Shown here piece after piece: positions 8,096 through 17,541 of a DNA stretch of 64,000 nt. Source of the stretch: CAYHHI01 sp964356335 (GTDB lineage: Bacteria; Arandabacterota; Arandabacteria; Arandabacterales; Arandabacteraceae); the NCBI GenBank assembly GCA_964356335.1, contig CAYHHI010000002.1:77648-141647 (forward strand), read 5' to 3'. Position 1 is the first letter of the stretch. Every line of letters starts with the position of its first letter. The notes beneath the pieces are model-generated. The model was given only the letters and a program-made list of their open reading frames with translations. It did not search any database and was not told the origin of the DNA. The position numbers and the translations under genes are program-made.

Positions 8096-8964
8096 GTGCC
8101 CCGCGAGTGAATGCCGCCCGTTCGTTTTCCTACGCGGTGATGCTTACGAGGCCGCACAACTGCTTCATTGCGGCGCTGTCCGTGGCCGTGGGCGCCTTCC
8201 TGGCGAGCCACGGATTTCCTCACCGTTCGGTCGCGGCAGCTATCATGGCATGCTTCGTCTGTGCGGGTGCCTATGCGCTCAACGACTTCTTTGACGTCGC
8301 AACTGACAAGGTTGCGAAACCGTGGCGGCCGCTTGCGAGCGGCCACTTGAGGCCGGGGCTAGCGCTCAGGCTGGCGATAGGTCTCTGGGCGGTTGCGGGG
8401 GGCTTCGCCGTCCTGGGTGGCAAGGAAACCCTTGGCTTCTACGGCGCCTGGGTCCTTCTTGTCTGGGCCTACTCGTGGAAGCTGAAGGGACGAGGCCTGT
8501 ACGGACACATTCTGGTCAGTGGTGTCGCATCTTCGGGGTTCATCCTTGGGGCGGCGAGTGCCGGGGATCTGAAGGCCGGCATACTGCCCGCGAGCGTGGC
8601 CACGGTGATTCACCTGGCACGTGAAATCGCGAAGAGCACTGCGGATCTCAAAGGCGACACGGCGGCAGGTATACGCACGGTTGCTGTAAGAATCGGTGGT
8701 CGCAGCGCTATGATCCTTTCACTCTGGTGTATCGGAGGAGCGGTGCTCCTGAGCCTTCTGCCCTTCGTGCGCAAGATATACGGTCTGCCGTACTTTCTGC
8801 CTGTTGCTGTTGTGATCTACCCGATCCTCGGCATTTGCATTCGCCGGATCATGCTGGCACGACGTAAGAACCAGGATCTGGAAGCCGCTGCCAGGTCTGT
8901 CGCGGTGATGCTCAAGTTCGCGATGATCGTGGGTCTCTTGGCCTTCTTGCTTGCGGGGATTTGA
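8092..8964 (+). CDS. UbiA-superfamily prenyltransferase, DGGGP synthase-like
   Basis: Polytopic membrane enzyme of 290 residues that transfers a polyprenyl group from its diphosphate. Both Asp-rich motifs are intact: NDFFDVATDKVAKPWRPLAS (from about residue 63) and DLKGDTAAGIRTVAVRIGG (from about 184). The extended first motif with its RPLxSG end and the second motif DxxGDxxxGxxT resemble geranylgeranylglyceryl-phosphate geranylgeranyltransferases of archaea and some FCB bacteria more than menaquinone MenA or UbiA proper. GTG 8092 overlaps the TPR stop by four bases; the next gene starts directly after the stop. Alternatives are a quinone or chlorophyll-type prenyltransferase. Confidence 0.8.
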   Translation: MSAPRVNAARSFSYAVMLTRPHNCFIAALSVAVGAFLASHGFPHRSVAAAIMACFVCAGAYALNDFFDVATDKVAKPWRPLASGHLRPGLALRLAIGLWAVAGGFAVLGGKETLGFYGAWVLLVWAYSWKLKGRGLYGHILVSGVASSGFILGAASAGDLKAGILPASVATVIHLAREIAKSTADLKGDTAAGIRTVAVRIGGRSAMILSLWCIGGAVLLSLLPFVRKIYGLPYFLPVAVVIYPILGICIRRIMLARRKNQDLEAAARSVAVMLKFAMIVGLLAFLLAGI

Positions 8965-9780
8965 ATGGCCCATTTTGGAGATGTTGCAAAGGCAGCTCTG
9001 CTTGGACTGATCCAGGCCTTGACTGAGTTCCTGCCCGTGAGCTCAAGCGGTCATCTCGTGCTCGCCAAGTCGCTTCTCAAGGTGAGCGAGATCGGGATAA
9101 CGATGGAAGTCGTGACCCATTTCGCCACCGCGGTGGCGGTTGTCATCTATTTGAGAAAGCGGATCGTAAGCATAATTCGGGCTATCTATCTCCGGGTTCG
9201 GGTGGGCGGGGAGAGGATGGCCGAACCAGAGGCAGGGGACTTCCGGCTCTTCATGCTGCTTGTGCTTGGGACTCTGCCAGCCGGCATTCTGGGATTCGCC
9301 GTGCGGGGCTATGTCGAGGGACTTTTCCAAGACGTTTCGACGACTGGGGCAATGCTCGTTGTCACAGGTGTTTTTGTCTGGGCGACAGGCAAGCTGGCGC
9401 GGGAGAGGACAACCTTGCGACTCCCTCAGGCCCTGATGGTCGGGGTGGCCCAGGCCATAGCAATCATCCCGGGAATATCGAGATCGGGGCTCACAGTGGG
9501 CACGGGTCTGGCCCTCGGAGTCAATAAGCGAGAAGCCTTTGAGTTCTCGCTCCTGCTTTCCATTCCCGCGGTTCTTGGGGCGACCCTCCTGGAAGCATTG
9601 GGGGGCAAGCTTGGTGGCGAGCCGATCCCAATCGTGGCTGCAGCGGTCACGGCTTTCGCAGCGGGCTATCTCGCCATAGCCCTGCTTTTCAAAGTGATCG
9701 TCAGAAACAGATTCCACGTATTTGGGTACTACCTCATTCCCTTCGGGATAGTGGTGATCTTGCTGACACGTCTGACGTAG
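8965..9780 (+). CDS. uppP: Undecaprenyl-diphosphatase UppP (BacA)
   Basis: Integral membrane phosphatase that regenerates undecaprenyl phosphate, the lipid carrier for peptidoglycan and other glycans, and gives bacitracin resistance. The 271 residues contain the family's two catalytic motifs: EFLPVSSSGH (21-30) and PGISRSGLTVGTGLALG (near 170). About eight hydrophobic helices are visible. The length is typical. ATG 8965 directly abuts the UbiA stop, so the two prenyl-lipid enzymes are co-translated. The operon probably ends here, since a strong promoter lies downstream at 9871. Confidence 0.95.
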   Translation: MAHFGDVAKAALLGLIQALTEFLPVSSSGHLVLAKSLLKVSEIGITMEVVTHFATAVAVVIYLRKRIVSIIRAIYLRVRVGGERMAEPEAGDFRLFMLLVLGTLPAGILGFAVRGYVEGLFQDVSTTGAMLVVTGVFVWATGKLARERTTLRLPQALMVGVAQAIAIIPGISRSGLTVGTGLALGVNKREAFEFSLLLSIPAVLGATLLEALGGKLGGEPIPIVAAAVTAFAAGYLAIALLFKVIVRNRFHVFGYYLIPFGIVVILLTRLT

Positions 9781-9870
9781 CACCCTGTGCAATGATCGCG
9801 AGACGCGGCTGCCTCCCTGCCTTTCACTTCGCCCTTGGGAGAGGGTGCCGGTCAATAAGAGCAAAATGTG

Positions 9871-9899
9871 TTGACCATGTCCCGGAGCCAACTTATCAT
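9871..9899 (+). promoter_or_regulatory. sigma70-type promoter for the exported TPR protein and uvrA
   Basis: TTGACC (9871-9876) and TATCAT (9894-9899) are 17 bases apart, each 5/6 to consensus. The start site would be near 9906, about 47 bases before the TTG start at 9953. Confidence 0.7.
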
Positions 9900-9952
9900 A
9901 GGACGTGCCCTTCTCCGTGTTCTCCTGAGGGAAGATTCGAGGTTATAGCACG

Positions 9953-12900
9953 TTGAAAAAACTGGCTGTTTCTCTCACCGCGTTCCTTTCGATCCTCTTG
10001 TTACTCGCGACTCCCGGCACGGTTCTGGCAGAGCGGACCGGCTCAGACAGGACCTCGGATTTCGCGACATATCTCAAGGACGCTAATCTGCCGGCCCTCT
10101 ATCTCGCCGAGCTCAAGAGCCTGTGCCTCGAAGAGGGCGACCTCTCGGCATGCAGGGAATGCGGCAACCTCCTCGGCGAAGAGGGCAGATTCGATGAAGC
10201 CACCAGCTTCGCGGACAGGCTTACTTACCGGCGCCGTGACGTGGACCTCACCGCACGTCTCATCAAATCCTACAGTCTATTTGGCGCAGGGCATTACCTG
10301 CGCGGGGTCTCTGTTCTTGACAGCCTTATTGAGATGCTTCCACCGAAGGACACAATGGTCGAGGCTGTTCTCCTGAGAGCCAAGTGCCAGCTGAGCTTCG
10401 GGCTGGCCGATGAAGCCCTTCTCAACCTGAGATCGATCGAGCCCCGGGTGAAGAGCGGTCAGCGCCTGGCTTATCTTGTGTGGCGCGGTAAGGCCGAGGA
10501 AGCACGCGGTGATCTCGCCAAAGCGACCAGGCTGTACGAGGAGGCATGGAAGGGAGGTGCCGTCGAGGCTGCTATTGGCCTGGTGAGATGTGATCTCAGA
10601 GACGACAAGATCGATGCCTGCCTTGCTCTTCAAAGGGAAGTGTCGAAACGAGGCCTGGCTCTGCCGCCGAAGGACGCGTGCGATCTTGCCGGAAGCTTCG
10701 GAGAGGTCCTGCCTGTCCTCTGGCATGCTCTCGTGAGACCCGTCATTGAAGACACCGCTTTTGATGTCAGGGCATGTCCTGACATCATCGCCTCAATGGT
10801 GCGCCTCGCCGAGGCTGAGGAAGACGTGAGTCCCTATTGCGCTGCTTTGCTCGGCCGCGATATGCCGGCAGTGTCAAAACAGAGCCTCAAGTATGCCCGT
10901 GCCTTGTCCTATAAGGAGCCGCGCATTGCCGCGGACAGCCTCACAGTCCTGGCAAGAGAGGTCTCCGACCCGCTCCTGGAGATGAGATGCCTCGGTCGTG
11001 CCATGGCGCTTGCTCCAGACAGAAGGGAAGCCCTGCTCAAGGACCTGGGCTCGGGAATACGTCCCCTCCTGGGTCGGCTCATGCCTGATGAACGGCTTTC
11101 GCTCTCCCGGACCCTTATCGACTGTGGCCTTAAGGAGATGGCCCTGACCGACATCGAGCCCATGCTCGAGGGGCTCAAGGTAGGCCATGACGACGAAGCC
11201 ATCGCCGAGATCGCATCCCTTATCGAGAAAGCGGGGGATACAAAGGGGGCCCTGGTGCTTTATGAATCGGTGGCTCAGTCACCTTTGCTGTCCGAGACCG
11301 GTCTCCGATGTGAGAGGCAAGCCTTCCTGCTCAGGAATCTGGTGCATCCGGAGCTCGATATAGCCAAAGAGGTCGAGAAGATCGCGAAGAAGGGTGCATC
11401 TGATCTTGAGCTCGGTGATCTTTTCATGGAGAAGCTCAAGGACTATGAGCGAGCTGCGACCTACTACCGGGCGGTGGTGGGCTCACCTCCCAAAGGTGCT
11501 GACGTTGACCGCATAAGGTTCAAGCTTGCCCAGGCCCTGGCTCTTGGAAGCTTGACGGCGAATTCCGACGCCGCCAGGGCGGAGGCCCTTGACTTAGTGG
11601 CTTCCCTGATAGCGTCCAAATCCGTGAAGCCGGACGAGGTAGTCGCAGCGGTGAAACTCTCAACCGATTGGCTCCAGACTGACAGGCCACGGGTGGCTCA
11701 GATAGCCACCGGCTTGAGCGAGCGTAAGGATCTATCCAGTTCCTCTCTATATGGTGTTACAGGTCTTCTATATTACCTCTTCCTGCAGGGTGACCTTGCG
11801 GTTTACGACAGATGTGCTGCCCTCCTCAGCCGGATCGTTACCGAATCGTCTTCTTCCAAGCAGGCGCCGCCTGCAGCTCTGGCGCTCGCGCGCCTCAAGT
11901 TCCTTGCGGGCGATTACGTCGGTGCCCGTGAAGCCTACGCGATGTGCGCGGAAAAATGGCGGGACCCTGCGATCGCCTCGCTGTCGAACGTCGGAATAGG
12001 CGAATGCTATCTACATTCAGGGGGGATTTCAAAGGGAGTGAATCATCTCAAGAAGGGCAGCGATTCACCGGAGACCTGTTACAAGATAGCAAGATGCTAT
12101 GAAATCATCGGCCAGCCGGACTCCAGCATCACCTACTATCGAGCATCGCTCTTGAGGCTTGCCTCTTCGGCACTGATGGATCGCGTGAGATTGAGATTGG
12201 CACTCAGGCTCCTGGAGAAGGAAGGAATTGAAGCTGCGCTCGGAGTGCTTGACTCGCCGCTGCCGGAGGTGAGGAAAAGGCTCGATGATCCCAGACATAT
12301 CGTGATTGGCTCTGCTCTCTTCGCTTCAGGCTATTACAGGATCGGCACCGACATCCTCGAGAAGACCGCCTCAGGCTCATCACCATTCGCGTGCGAATCT
12401 GCTCTTATTGCGTCCCGGGTTGTATCGCGTGACGATCCTGCTCTTGCGCAGCAAATGCTCATAACCGCTAGACCCGCTCCGGATGATGTCTTCGAAGAGT
12501 ATGCCCTGCTGCTCGACCGGGCACGATATGGATGCTCATCATCCGAGCCCGGACTCTGTACCGAGCCCAAGCAGCAGTTCAGGAAGCGGTTTCCGCTTGA
12601 TCAGGACTCCTTCACGGAACTCAACCTGAGGAGGGCGTTGGTCATCTTGGAGGAGGCGCCAAGTGACACACCCGAACCCATGGTAGATAGCCTCATCACT
12701 TCCGGTGTGAAGCATCCCCTCATGGCTGAGGTGCTGTACCGCAAGGGCATTGGCCTGCTTGTCCGGGGTGACTATCCGGGCGCAGAGAAAGTATTCAGGC
12801 GGATAGGAGATACCTATCCCGACTCTGATCTCGACCGTGACGCCTGTTTCAAGCTCGGGAGCACTTACTATCTCATGGAGAAGTACGACTCATCCGCTCT

Positions 12901-13510
12901 CTATTTTGGCCTTGCAGCCCTGTCAAGCAAACCCTCGCTGGCGAGAGATGCCCTCTTTAATTACAGCCTTGCGCTTGAGCAGATCCGGGAGTTCGCCAAA
13001 GCTGCCCAAGCCTCAAACCAGCTTTCGGTACGGTTTCCGTTCGCGGACCAGTTCGAAAGATCGTTGGTAAGGACCGGCTTCTGTCTCCAGAGCGATGGCA
13101 AACCCTTTGAGGCCTTAGCAGCGTACAGCGGGGTGCTCCGCTACACGGAGCAAGCTGAGACCATGGCCGAGACCAGGTACTGGATGGGGGAATCCTTTTC
13201 AGAGATGGGCGATCACCTGCGGGCTGCCTGCGAATTCCTGAGAATCGGCTACCTTTATCCAAAGGAGGGACAGTGGGCGGGGACGGCATCGTATATGGCA
13301 GGTGCTGAGTGTGAGAAGGCAGGTTTGACCGATCACGCAGCAGCCATATATAGACAGAATGTCCGCAAGTTCGGTAAGACTAGCGATTGGGGCAAGGCTT
13401 CTGACGAGAGATTGACGGAACTGCTTAAAGCGAAGGAGACCTCTAAGCGGATCCAGCCCCTGGGAGAGAAGGAGCCGCCAAAGGACAAGGAAGCGCCTGG
13501 GGCGAAGTAG
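9953..13510 (+). CDS. Large exported tetratricopeptide-repeat protein
   Basis: A 1185-residue protein with a clear signal peptide (KKLAVSLTAFLSILLLLATP, cleavage likely after VLA near residue 26). The rest is helical repeats; canonical TPR units are best seen near the C-terminus, for example AEKVFRRIGDTYPDSDLDRDACFKLG and the following repeat. The C-terminal 25 residues are charged and Lys/Glu/Pro-rich. It starts with TTG behind a GAGG site. The likely place is the periplasm, as a scaffold or a BamD/YbgF-like organiser of envelope assembly. The spacing to uvrA is only nine bases, so they share a transcript, though a functional link is unlikely. Confidence 0.85.
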   Translation: MKKLAVSLTAFLSILLLLATPGTVLAERTGSDRTSDFATYLKDANLPALYLAELKSLCLEEGDLSACRECGNLLGEEGRFDEATSFADRLTYRRRDVDLTARLIKSYSLFGAGHYLRGVSVLDSLIEMLPPKDTMVEAVLLRAKCQLSFGLADEALLNLRSIEPRVKSGQRLAYLVWRGKAEEARGDLAKATRLYEEAWKGGAVEAAIGLVRCDLRDDKIDACLALQREVSKRGLALPPKDACDLAGSFGEVLPVLWHALVRPVIEDTAFDVRACPDIIASMVRLAEAEEDVSPYCAALLGRDMPAVSKQSLKYARALSYKEPRIAADSLTVLAREVSDPLLEMRCLGRAMALAPDRREALLKDLGSGIRPLLGRLMPDERLSLSRTLIDCGLKEMALTDIEPMLEGLKVGHDDEAIAEIASLIEKAGDTKGALVLYESVAQSPLLSETGLRCERQAFLLRNLVHPELDIAKEVEKIAKKGASDLELGDLFMEKLKDYERAATYYRAVVGSPPKGADVDRIRFKLAQALALGSLTANSDAARAEALDLVASLIASKSVKPDEVVAAVKLSTDWLQTDRPRVAQIATGLSERKDLSSSSLYGVTGLLYYLFLQGDLAVYDRCAALLSRIVTESSSSKQAPPAALALARLKFLAGDYVGAREAYAMCAEKWRDPAIASLSNVGIGECYLHSGGISKGVNHLKKGSDSPETCYKIARCYEIIGQPDSSITYYRASLLRLASSALMDRVRLRLALRLLEKEGIEAALGVLDSPLPEVRKRLDDPRHIVIGSALFASGYYRIGTDILEKTASGSSPFACESALIASRVVSRDDPALAQQMLITARPAPDDVFEEYALLLDRARYGCSSSEPGLCTEPKQQFRKRFPLDQDSFTELNLRRALVILEEAPSDTPEPMVDSLITSGVKHPLMAEVLYRKGIGLLVRGDYPGAEKVFRRIGDTYPDSDLDRDACFKLGSTYYLMEKYDSSALYFGLAALSSKPSLARDALFNYSLALEQIREFAKAAQASNQLSVRFPFADQFERSLVRTGFCLQSDGKPFEALAAYSGVLRYTEQAETMAETRYWMGESFSEMGDHLRAACEFLRIGYLYPKEGQWAGTASYMAGAECEKAGLTDHAAAIYRQNVRKFGKTSDWGKASDERLTELLKAKETSKRIQPLGEKEPPKDKEAPGAK

Positions 13511-13519
13511 GGATAAGTA

Positions 13520-16381
13520 ATGCCCAAAGATCACATAGTTGTACGGGGTGCCCGCGAGCACAATCTCAAGTCCATAGATGTCAAGATCCCTAGAGACAAG
13601 ATCACTGTGATCACAGGCTTGAGCGGCTCCGGCAAGTCCTCGCTTGCCTTCGATACCATTTATGCCGAGGGACAGCGGCGTTATGTGGAATCCCTCTCCA
13701 CCTATGCGAGGCAGTTCCTCGGGCAGACGGAAAAGCCCGACGTCGATTACATTGAAGGCCTCTCACCCGCGATCAGCATCGAGCAGCGCACCGCAGGCAC
13801 CAATCCGAGATCAACCGTTGGCACCATAACCGAGATCTATGATTATCTGCGCCTGCTCTTCGCGAGGGTAGGCGTTCCCCATTGCTTCAAGTGCGGCAAG
13901 GAGATCTCAAGGCAAACCGTCGAGCAGATGGTCGATGGTTTACTGGAACTCAAAGCCGGCACGCCGGTCCAGATTATGGCACCGCTTGTGAGGGGCCGCA
14001 AGGGCGAGCACCGTAACCTCATAGAGAAGGCACGGAGAGATGGTTTCGTCAGGGGCAGAGTCGATGGCGTGCTTCATGATCTGGATGGAAGAATCAAGAT
14101 AGACAAGAAGAAGAAGCATACAATCGAGGTGGTCGTTGACAGATTGAAGATCGGAGCGGACATCCGCTGGCGCCTTGCCGATTCAATCGAGACTGCCCTG
14201 AAGATGGGTGGCGGAATCGTCTCGGTTGCCATCGGCAACAGGGAAGAACGGCTCTTGAGCCAGCTCTTCGCATGTGTTGACTGCGGCGTGGGCGTCCCCG
14301 AGATATCGCCTCGCACGTTCTCCTTTAACAGCCCCTATGGTGCATGCCAGGTGTGTGATGGTATCGGCAGGAAACTTGAGATTGACGCCTCGCTTGTTGT
14401 CCCGGACGGTTCCATCTCGGTTGCGGACGGTGCCGTCATACCGTGGGGCAAGACGCGAGCGAGTGTCACGTGGGCGATGGTCGAGTGTGTTGCCAAGCGT
14501 TACGGCATTCCCCTTGAGAAGCCCTTTACCTCTCTCTCCGAGGCACAGAAGCGCGTCATGCTGTACGGTTCAGGCAACGAAGAGATTGTCTTCAAGCTTG
14601 CCACAAAGCGCGGCCACGCTGAGTACCTGTCGGCCTTTGAGGGTGTGATACCCAACCTCGAGCGGCGCTACCTCGAGACGGAATCTGAAGAGATACGCTC
14701 ATGGCTGGAGCAGTTCATGACCATGAAACCTTGCCCCGCATGCCAGGGAACAAGGCTCCGTCCCGAGAGCCTCTCAATCAAGATCGCGGGGAAGTCCATA
14801 AGCGACGTCACGGACCTTTCCGTAGATCATGCTCTCAGGCTTTTCGGCAGCCTTGAAGTCCCGCTCACTCTCAAGAAGATCGCCTCTCCCATAGTGAAAG
14901 AGATGAAGGAGAGGCTCAGGTTCATGGTTGACGTGGGGCTCGGTTATCTCACCCTCGCGCGGTCCGCATCGACCCTTGCCGGCGGGGAGCTTCAGCGGAT
15001 CCGGCTCGCGACTCAGATAGGCTCAAGTCTGGTGGGAGTCCTATATGTGCTCGACGAGCCCAGCATCGGGCTACACATGCGCGACAACAGGAGACTGCTC
15101 AATACCTTGAAGCGGCTGAGGGACATGGGCAACACCGTCATAGTGGTGGAGCACGACCGGGAAACCATAATGGCAGCTGACTACCTGATCGATCTCGGCC
15201 CGGGTGCCGGCAAGGATGGTGGTAGGGTGGTTGCGGTCGGAACGCCCGATGAGGTGAAAGCAAGCCCCAATTCTCTCACGGGCAGATATCTGAGCGGCGA
15301 AAAGTGGATTCCAACCCCTGCCGCAAGGCGAAAAGGAAGCGGCCAACACATCGTGATAAGGGGTGCATGTCAGCACAATCTCAAGAACATCGATGTAGGA
15401 GTGCCGATCGGCACGCTAACCTGCGTGACCGGTGTCTCGGGCTCGGGCAAGAGCACACTGGTGAACGAAATCCTTTACAGGGCGCTCGCGCGCCACTTCT
15501 ATACATCAAAGGAGGAACCCGGCAAACATGCAGGCATCGATGGCATCGACCTCGTCGATAAGGTGATTGACATAGATCAGTCACCCATCGGGCGAACCCC
15601 GAGGTCCAATCCCGCCACCTACACGGGTTTCTTTGGCCCCATCAGGGACGTCTTTGCCCAGGTGCCCGAAGCCAGGATGAGAGGTTACAAGGCCGGCAGG
15701 TTCAGCTTCAATGTCAAAGGCGGGCGGTGCGAGGCCTGTGAAGGCGACGGGGTCATAAAAATCGAGATGCATTTCTTGCCTGATGTCTATGTGAGGTGCG
15801 ACGTCTGCAAGGGCAAGCGCTATGAACGGGAAACCCTGGAGATAAAGTACAAGGGCAAGAACATCGCGGAAGTCCTGGAAATGACCGTGGCAGAGGCACG
15901 AGAGTTTTTCGCGAACATCCCCCCCGTGAGACGGAAACTCGAAACTCTCTATGACGTCGGCCTGGGCTACATCGGGCTGGGCCAGCCTGCAACAACCCTG
16001 TCAGGAGGGGAGGCCCAGCGCGTGAAACTCGCCAAAGAGCTCTCCAGAGTGAGCACGGGCCGCACGTTATACATCCTGGATGAGCCGACCACAGGCCTTC
16101 ATTTCGAAGATACCCTGATGCTGCTGGACGTCCTGAGAAGGCTCGTGGACAAAGGTAACACAGTGGTCATCATCGAACACAATCCTGATTGCATAAAAGT
16201 TGCCGACTATATAGTAGACCTGGGGCCGGAAGGTGGCGACGCCGGCGGCTGGATTGTTGCCGAAGGAACTCCGGAGGAGGTCGCAGCCTGTCCCAGATCC
16301 CACACCGGCGATGTCCTCAAATGCATCTTCGACGAAGAAGCCCAGCGCTACAGGCTTGAAAAAAAGGTGATTTCGGGGTAA
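13520..16381 (+). CDS. uvrA: Excinuclease ABC subunit A
   Basis: Damage-recognition ATPase of nucleotide excision repair; an UvrA dimer scans DNA and loads UvrB. At 953 residues it has the usual length. Walker A motifs are GLSGSGKSS (about 33-41) and GVSGSGKST in the second half; ABC signatures are LAGGELQRIRLATQ and LSGGEAQRVKLAKEL; Walker B ends in DEPSIGLH and DEPTTGLH. Zinc-binding cysteine pairs are present as CVDCG/CQVCDG and CEACEG/CDVCKG. All catalytic elements are intact. It starts with ATG after GGGATAAGTA, close to the TPR stop. Confidence 0.98.
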   Translation: MPKDHIVVRGAREHNLKSIDVKIPRDKITVITGLSGSGKSSLAFDTIYAEGQRRYVESLSTYARQFLGQTEKPDVDYIEGLSPAISIEQRTAGTNPRSTVGTITEIYDYLRLLFARVGVPHCFKCGKEISRQTVEQMVDGLLELKAGTPVQIMAPLVRGRKGEHRNLIEKARRDGFVRGRVDGVLHDLDGRIKIDKKKKHTIEVVVDRLKIGADIRWRLADSIETALKMGGGIVSVAIGNREERLLSQLFACVDCGVGVPEISPRTFSFNSPYGACQVCDGIGRKLEIDASLVVPDGSISVADGAVIPWGKTRASVTWAMVECVAKRYGIPLEKPFTSLSEAQKRVMLYGSGNEEIVFKLATKRGHAEYLSAFEGVIPNLERRYLETESEEIRSWLEQFMTMKPCPACQGTRLRPESLSIKIAGKSISDVTDLSVDHALRLFGSLEVPLTLKKIASPIVKEMKERLRFMVDVGLGYLTLARSASTLAGGELQRIRLATQIGSSLVGVLYVLDEPSIGLHMRDNRRLLNTLKRLRDMGNTVIVVEHDRETIMAADYLIDLGPGAGKDGGRVVAVGTPDEVKASPNSLTGRYLSGEKWIPTPAARRKGSGQHIVIRGACQHNLKNIDVGVPIGTLTCVTGVSGSGKSTLVNEILYRALARHFYTSKEEPGKHAGIDGIDLVDKVIDIDQSPIGRTPRSNPATYTGFFGPIRDVFAQVPEARMRGYKAGRFSFNVKGGRCEACEGDGVIKIEMHFLPDVYVRCDVCKGKRYERETLEIKYKGKNIAEVLEMTVAEAREFFANIPPVRRKLETLYDVGLGYIGLGQPATTLSGGEAQRVKLAKELSRVSTGRTLYILDEPTTGLHFEDTLMLLDVLRRLVDKGNTVVIIEHNPDCIKVADYIVDLGPEGGDAGGWIVAEGTPEEVAACPRSHTGDVLKCIFDEEAQRYRLEKKVISG

Positions 16382-16428
16382 CTTTACCTGTTCTGTGAAA
16401 TATGGACTGAACGCAAGGAGAACGGAAA

Positions 16429-17526
16429 ATCATAGCAATCGAGATAGAGAAAACGCCACTTTATTCAAAGCATGTCGAGCTTGGAGCCAAGATGGTGTCC
16501 TTCGCAGGTTTCTACATGCCGGTGGAGTACTCGGGTATAGTGGGCGAACACCAGAGCGTGAGAAAAGAAGCGGGAATATTCGACGTTTCCCATATGGGTG
16601 AGATATCCGTAACCGGGGAAGATGCCCGCGGTTGGCTCAACCAAATGACCACCAACGACGTCTCGAATCTTGCGCTTTTTCAGGGTCAGTATACGACAAT
16701 TTTGAACGACCGCGGAGGTGTGATTGACGACCTCATAGTCTATAAGCGGGCGGACGATTACCTGCTGGTCCCTAATGCATCCAACAGCGACCGCGTTTTT
16801 CAGTGGCTGGTGGGGAAAGCGGCCAACGGGGTGAGGCTTGAGAACCAGACAAGAGCCACAGGGCAGATTGCCGTCCAGGGTCCAAAGGCCTTTGATCTCG
16901 TTGGCCGGCTTTTGAGCAATGACGTCTCCCATCTGGGCTACTTCCACTCAATGCTTTCGCGCATCGGTGATGTGGACTGCTTCATATCGCGAACGGGCTA
17001 CACCGGGGAGGATGGCTTCGAGATTTACATGGACGCCGCCAAGGCCGAGCGAGTCTGGGACCTCATCATGGATGGTTCTCCCAGGCCGCAGCCGTGCGGT
17101 CTAGGCGCCAGGGATACCCTGAGGCTCGAGATGGCTTACCGGCTTCACGGCAGTGACATGGATGAGACCACAACTCCCCTGGAAGCAGGGCTCGGCTGGG
17201 TTGTCAAGATGGATAAGGGGGATTTTGTCGGCAAGGAAGCGCTTCGGACTCAGACTGAGCATGGCGTGTCCAGGCGCTTGATCGGGCTCCGCTCCGATTC
17301 AAGGCGCGTTCCCAGGCACGGCTGCCCTGTCATGGTGGAAGGCAAAGAAGTCGGCAAAGTCACAAGCGGTGGTTTCTCGCCATCCCTGCAGTGTGGCATT
17401 GCCCTTGCCTATGTCGATTCGGCATGGGCGAGCCGGGACAGGGCCTTCAAGATTGACGTAAGAGGCCAGCTGATAGACGCAGCTTTCGAGAAGGGGCCTT
17501 TCTACAAGAAGGCATCGCACAAATAG
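16429..17526 (+). CDS. gcvT: Glycine cleavage T protein (aminomethyltransferase), non-canonical start
   Basis: Takes the methylene group from aminomethyl-lipoyl H protein onto tetrahydrofolate and releases ammonia. The conserved N-terminus (EKTPLYSKHVELGAKMVSFAGFYMPVEY) is complete, but the first in-frame ATG (16492) falls inside it and would remove the KTPLY segment. No ATG, GTG or TTG lies between the upstream stop (16408) and 16492. A perfect AAGGAG (16415-16420) sits eight bases before an ATC at 16429; using it gives 365 residues, the normal length. Later motifs FDVSHMGEI, GLGARDTLRLEM and GKEALRTQ are typical. It is first in a T-H-P1-P2 operon. The ATC start could also be a sequencing or assembly error of ATG. 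Confidence 0.9.
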   Translation: MIAIEIEKTPLYSKHVELGAKMVSFAGFYMPVEYSGIVGEHQSVRKEAGIFDVSHMGEISVTGEDARGWLNQMTTNDVSNLALFQGQYTTILNDRGGVIDDLIVYKRADDYLLVPNASNSDRVFQWLVGKAANGVRLENQTRATGQIAVQGPKAFDLVGRLLSNDVSHLGYFHSMLSRIGDVDCFISRTGYTGEDGFEIYMDAAKAERVWDLIMDGSPRPQPCGLGARDTLRLEMAYRLHGSDMDETTTPLEAGLGWVVKMDKGDFVGKEALRTQTEHGVSRRLIGLRSDSRRVPRHGCPVMVEGKEVGKVTSGGFSPSLQCGIALAYVDSAWASRDRAFKIDVRGQLIDAAFEKGPFYKKASHK

Positions 17527-17541
17527 AAAGGAGACTTGCTG

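Noticed and set aside
9043..9891. 282-residue minus-strand frame over uppP
   Set aside because: Runs through the uppP active-site motifs in antisense and ends in the promoter region; no protein features.
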